35,163 nt of DNA from Pseudomonadota bacterium (GTDB taxonomy: Bacteria > Pseudomonadota > Gammaproteobacteria > Xanthomonadales > Rhodanobacteraceae), in the NCBI GenBank assembly GCA_029779475.1, contig JAKPAN010000162.1, positions 1 through 35,163 on the forward strand, in the 5' to 3' direction. Below, in pieces: positions 32,962-35,163 of the stretch. The translations under genes and the position numbers were made by a program. Below the pieces are notes generated by a model, which was given only the letters and a program-made list of their open reading frames with translations, had not been told where the DNA came from and ran no database searches. Each line of letters begins with the position of its first letter. Positions within the stretch are counted from its first letter, which is position 1.

Positions 32962-33170
32962 CGCGTGCCGTCCGTGCGCGCGGCGGCGCGCTTGATGCGC
33001 CCGCGCACCTGCGCGAGCTGGCGCAGACGTTGCGTGCGCGCGGCGAAGGCGTCGAACGCCATGACGATGAAGAACACCGCGTAGGCGCCCCAGACGTAAC
33101 CGCCGTAGCCGCCCATGTCGAGGAAGTCGTTCATTTTCTTGATCCGCTGAAACGATTCGGGAGCCGCCAT
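32958..33170 (-). CDS. ccmD: Heme exporter accessory protein CcmD
   Basis: Codes for 70 aa from the ATG at 33170, which has GGGAG upstream. A second ATG at 33134 would give the more usual N-terminus MNDFLDMGGYGGYVWGAY and 58 aa. One membrane helix (VWGAYAVFFIVMAFDAFAA) is followed by a basic cytoplasmic tail, as in CcmD. It helps release holo-CcmE from the CcmABC complex. It overlaps ccmE by 4 bases. The gene before it is not ccmC but an unrelated secreted protein. Confidence 0.9.
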   Translation of the reverse strand: MAAPESFQRIKKMNDFLDMGGYGGYVWGAYAVFFIVMAFDAFAARTQRLRQLAQVRGRIKRAAARTDGTR

Positions 33171-33238
33171 TGCAGCTCCCGGATCGCCAGACTATCAAAA
33201 ACGATGCGCGCTTTGACGGCGTATGCGGCGGGCGATCG

Positions 33239-34867
33239 TCAGTCGAAGCCGTTCCTGAAGATCACGTCGCCTTGCGCTTTCAGGCGCAGCGTCGCGAACA
33301 TCTGCTTGCCGGCGCGATCCGCGGGTGCGGAATTGAAATAGCGCACGTCGCCAGCGACCGAGAACGCATCTTCGCCGCTGGCCGCGATGCCCCAGAAGCC
33401 GGAATGCCGCGAGCGCGCGCCGCCGGGCGTTTCGCCGAAGGCGTAGCCGCGCCAGGATTCGATCGCGCCGGTCGCGGCGTCGATGACCGCGAGTTCGCCG
33501 TCGACGTTGTCTTCCGGGCAGGGCTGTCCGACCACGCAAATGCCGCCCGTGCGGTAGATGTTGAGTCCGGCCACGCCGAGCTTGCCGTTCGAGTAGACGA
33601 TGTCGGTCGGATAGTCGGCGCGGATCGTGCCGACGCTCCAGCCCAGGTTGCAGTTCGCCGTGTTGGTCTGGGTGCTGCCGCCATACACGACCTTGCCGCC
33701 CAGACCGAACGTGGTGGCCGTGGTGCCAGCCTCGGTGATCTTCAGCACGGCAATGCTGTCCTTGCAGGCCTGCTCGACGTTGGCCATGAGGAAGACTTCG
33801 TCGTCACTGGTCAGGAAGCCGGGATCGACGGCGATCTTCTGGCCGCCGCTCTGCGAGCCGATGCCTTCGGTGTCGTACAGGCCGCTCCCCGAGAAGGCCG
33901 TGCGCGGGGTGCCATTCGAATTGACGCTTGCGGCGAACGCATCCCAGCCCGCACCCCAGCCGATCTGGCCCGGGTTGGGGCCGGGATGCCAGCGCGCGCC
34001 GGCGACGTAGATGCGCGGCGGTGCCGTTAGGCTCGTGCGGCCGCCGAGGGCGATGCCGTTGAACTGGCAGGGATCGTTGTCGCACCACGTGCCGAACGCA
34101 GGCTCTACGACGTCGGTCTGCGCCGTCATCGTGCTGTCGCTGGCGACGGTGAAGCGCGCGAATCGCGGCCGGTAGAGGCCATCGACGATGCCGGTTCCCG
34201 CGTAGACGAGCGAAACCGCCGTCGGCAACATGTTGTTGTCGTACATCGCGATGCCGCCGCCGTAGACGGTGCGCGACTCGTCGTCGGCGTAGTCGTCGGA
34301 ATCGAGCACAGTCATGCCTTTGAACGAGCCGTCCGTGCCGAACACGTAAGCGTCGACCGATGGATACGGCGTCCAGATCAGCAACGGCGGATTGCCGCCG
34401 ACCGACCTGAGGCGGGAGTTCTCGGTGTCGGCGAGCACGAAGATGCGATCGCCATAGCGGTAGATGCCCTTGACGTCCCGGACGTCGCCGCACCAGTTGG
34501 GCGTGCTCAGGCAGGGCGTGATCACGTACTGGTTGTTGTAGAAGCCGTTCGCGCCGGGATTGCTCCAGGTCTGGCGGGCGCCGGCGCTGTTGTAGCGGAC
34601 GAGGCCCATCTTGGTGTGTCCGGCCGCGCTGCCGACACCCGGCACGACGCCCGCGACGATGATGTCGCCGTTGTCGAGGCGCACGAGCTTCTCGCCGCGC
34701 CGGTAGTCGTAGCCGGTCGCGGCGAAGTTGTCCGCGCCGATCTGGCCGTTGTTGTAGCCCGGGTCGGGCACATAGGGATCGGCAAGCGCGGCGGGTGCCG
34801 CGGCGAGCAGCAGGAAAGCGCAGCACCCGGTCGGGCGCGTGCGCAGTCGGCGAGCGAGGTGGGACAT
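33239..34867 (-). CDS. Secreted protein of unknown function with C-terminal IFRNGFD
   Basis: Codes for 542 aa. A Sec signal peptide is likely cut after ALA (about 29). The mature part is beta-rich with repeated units of about 50-60 residues, each with a hydrophobic strand followed by a Gly/Asp turn (DNGDIIVAGVV, YGDRIFVLADT, SNGKLGVAGLN). This suggests a propeller or delta-60-like repeat, which is inference. Six or more Cys could form disulfides. It ends IFRNGFD, nearly the same as the other secreted protein at 10978-12105. The start at 34867 has GGAG 7 bases upstream. It separates ccmC from ccmD. A possible weak terminator (partial ACGAT/ATCGT stem, then TTTTT) lies in the 68-base gap after it. 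Confidence 0.85.
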   Translation of the reverse strand: MSHLARRLRTRPTGCCAFLLLAAAPAALADPYVPDPGYNNGQIGADNFAATGYDYRRGEKLVRLDNGDIIVAGVVPGVGSAAGHTKMGLVRYNSAGARQTWSNPGANGFYNNQYVITPCLSTPNWCGDVRDVKGIYRYGDRIFVLADTENSRLRSVGGNPPLLIWTPYPSVDAYVFGTDGSFKGMTVLDSDDYADDESRTVYGGGIAMYDNNMLPTAVSLVYAGTGIVDGLYRPRFARFTVASDSTMTAQTDVVEPAFGTWCDNDPCQFNGIALGGRTSLTAPPRIYVAGARWHPGPNPGQIGWGAGWDAFAASVNSNGTPRTAFSGSGLYDTEGIGSQSGGQKIAVDPGFLTSDDEVFLMANVEQACKDSIAVLKITEAGTTATTFGLGGKVVYGGSTQTNTANCNLGWSVGTIRADYPTDIVYSNGKLGVAGLNIYRTGGICVVGQPCPEDNVDGELAVIDAATGAIESWRGYAFGETPGGARSRHSGFWGIAASGEDAFSVAGDVRYFNSAPADRAGKQMFATLRLKAQGDVIFRNGFD

Positions 34868-34926
34868 GGCGTGGCTCCGTGAATCGCGGCGTCGTCGCCG
34901 CTTCATCCGGAGTCACGAGAAACATG

Positions 34927-34947
34927 GCGGCGACCTGACATCGCCGC
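34927..34947 (-). terminator. Hairpin downstream of ccmC
   Basis: GCGGCGA (34927-34933) and TCGCCGC (34941-34947) form a perfect 7-bp stem with a 7-base loop, starting 20 bases after the ccmC stop. A second small hairpin (34886-34901) lies before the next start. No strong U tract, so termination may be partial. Confidence 0.4.
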
Positions 34948-34966
34948 GCCGACGGGCTTCAGCGCG

Positions 34967-35163
34967 TCAGTCCGCCTTGCCGAGCGCGAGCGTGCGCACC
35001 CAGTCCTTGCCCGCGTCGAGTTCGATCAGCCCGGCGCGCGTGCGCGCGAGCACGCTGCCGAAAAACCACAGGTGCGTGGCGAGCGCCATGAGCAGCAGCG
35101 GCCACAGCATCGAAGCGTCGATCTTCGACGGCCCGAGCAGGCGCACCGTCGAGCCCTGGTGCA
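34967..35163 (-). CDS. ccmC: Heme exporter permease CcmC, C-terminal part only
   Basis: The last 64 residues plus two bases of a further codon are present; the 5' part lies beyond the right edge. It begins HQGSTVRLLGPSKIDASM, matching the conserved LHQGST segment that follows the last periplasmic loop of CcmC. A final membrane helix (LWPLLLMALATHLWFFGSVL) and a short cytoplasmic tail follow. CcmC loads heme onto CcmE. It would normally be followed directly by ccmD. Confidence 0.88.
   Translation of the reverse strand, partial: HQGSTVRLLGPSKIDASMLWPLLLMALATHLWFFGSVLARTRAGLIELDAGKDWVRTLALGKAD

Overview
The window comes from a GC-rich gammaproteobacterial chromosome, most likely Lysobacterales/Xanthomonadales and probably near Rhodanobacteraceae. 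The evidence for this is the copL-copA-copB order typical of xanthomonads, a MetX-type acyltransferase, system I cytochrome c maturation with a separate ccmI, and two secreted proteins ending in IFxxGF[E/D]. High GC keeps the strand opposite most genes open, so several very long open frames are shadows and are left out.

Left part (1-9143): an alpha-2-macroglobulin lipoprotein (minus, running off the left edge), rlmJ (minus), the copLAB copper-tolerance operon (plus) and rarA (plus). Positions 9285-13773 lie between rarA and serS, which are neighbours in many gammaproteobacteria. This insert carries a complete LuxR/LuxI acyl-homoserine-lactone circuit with a clear lux box, a secreted Ig-like protein, a small unknown gene and an MFS transporter. 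serS and a secreted DUF4142 protein follow.

Middle part (15933-22075): tRNA-Leu(CAA), cysteine dioxygenase and metX point to sulfur amino-acid metabolism. Next come a DUF4153 membrane protein and, divergent from it, three overlapping lipid genes. These encode a CDP-alcohol phosphatidyltransferase of the YnbA type with two Asp-to-Asn changes, a CdsA-like enzyme and a PlsC-like acyltransferase.

Right part (22100-35163), nearly all on the minus strand: a cytochrome c maturation (ccm) locus broken in two places. In transcription order it runs: end of ccmC, a secreted protein of unknown function, ccmD, ccmE, an electron-transfer block, then ccmF, ccmG, ccmH and ccmI. The block encodes an MtrA/DmsE-type decaheme cytochrome c, a PioB/MtrB-type outer-membrane barrel, a lipid-anchored diheme cytochrome c4 and a TAT-exported high-potential iron-sulfur protein, with a divergent LysR regulator. 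Together these look like a Pio/Mto-type conduit for electrons across the outer membrane, plausibly for Fe(II) oxidation, placed inside the genes that attach its hemes. This is the most interesting system in the window.
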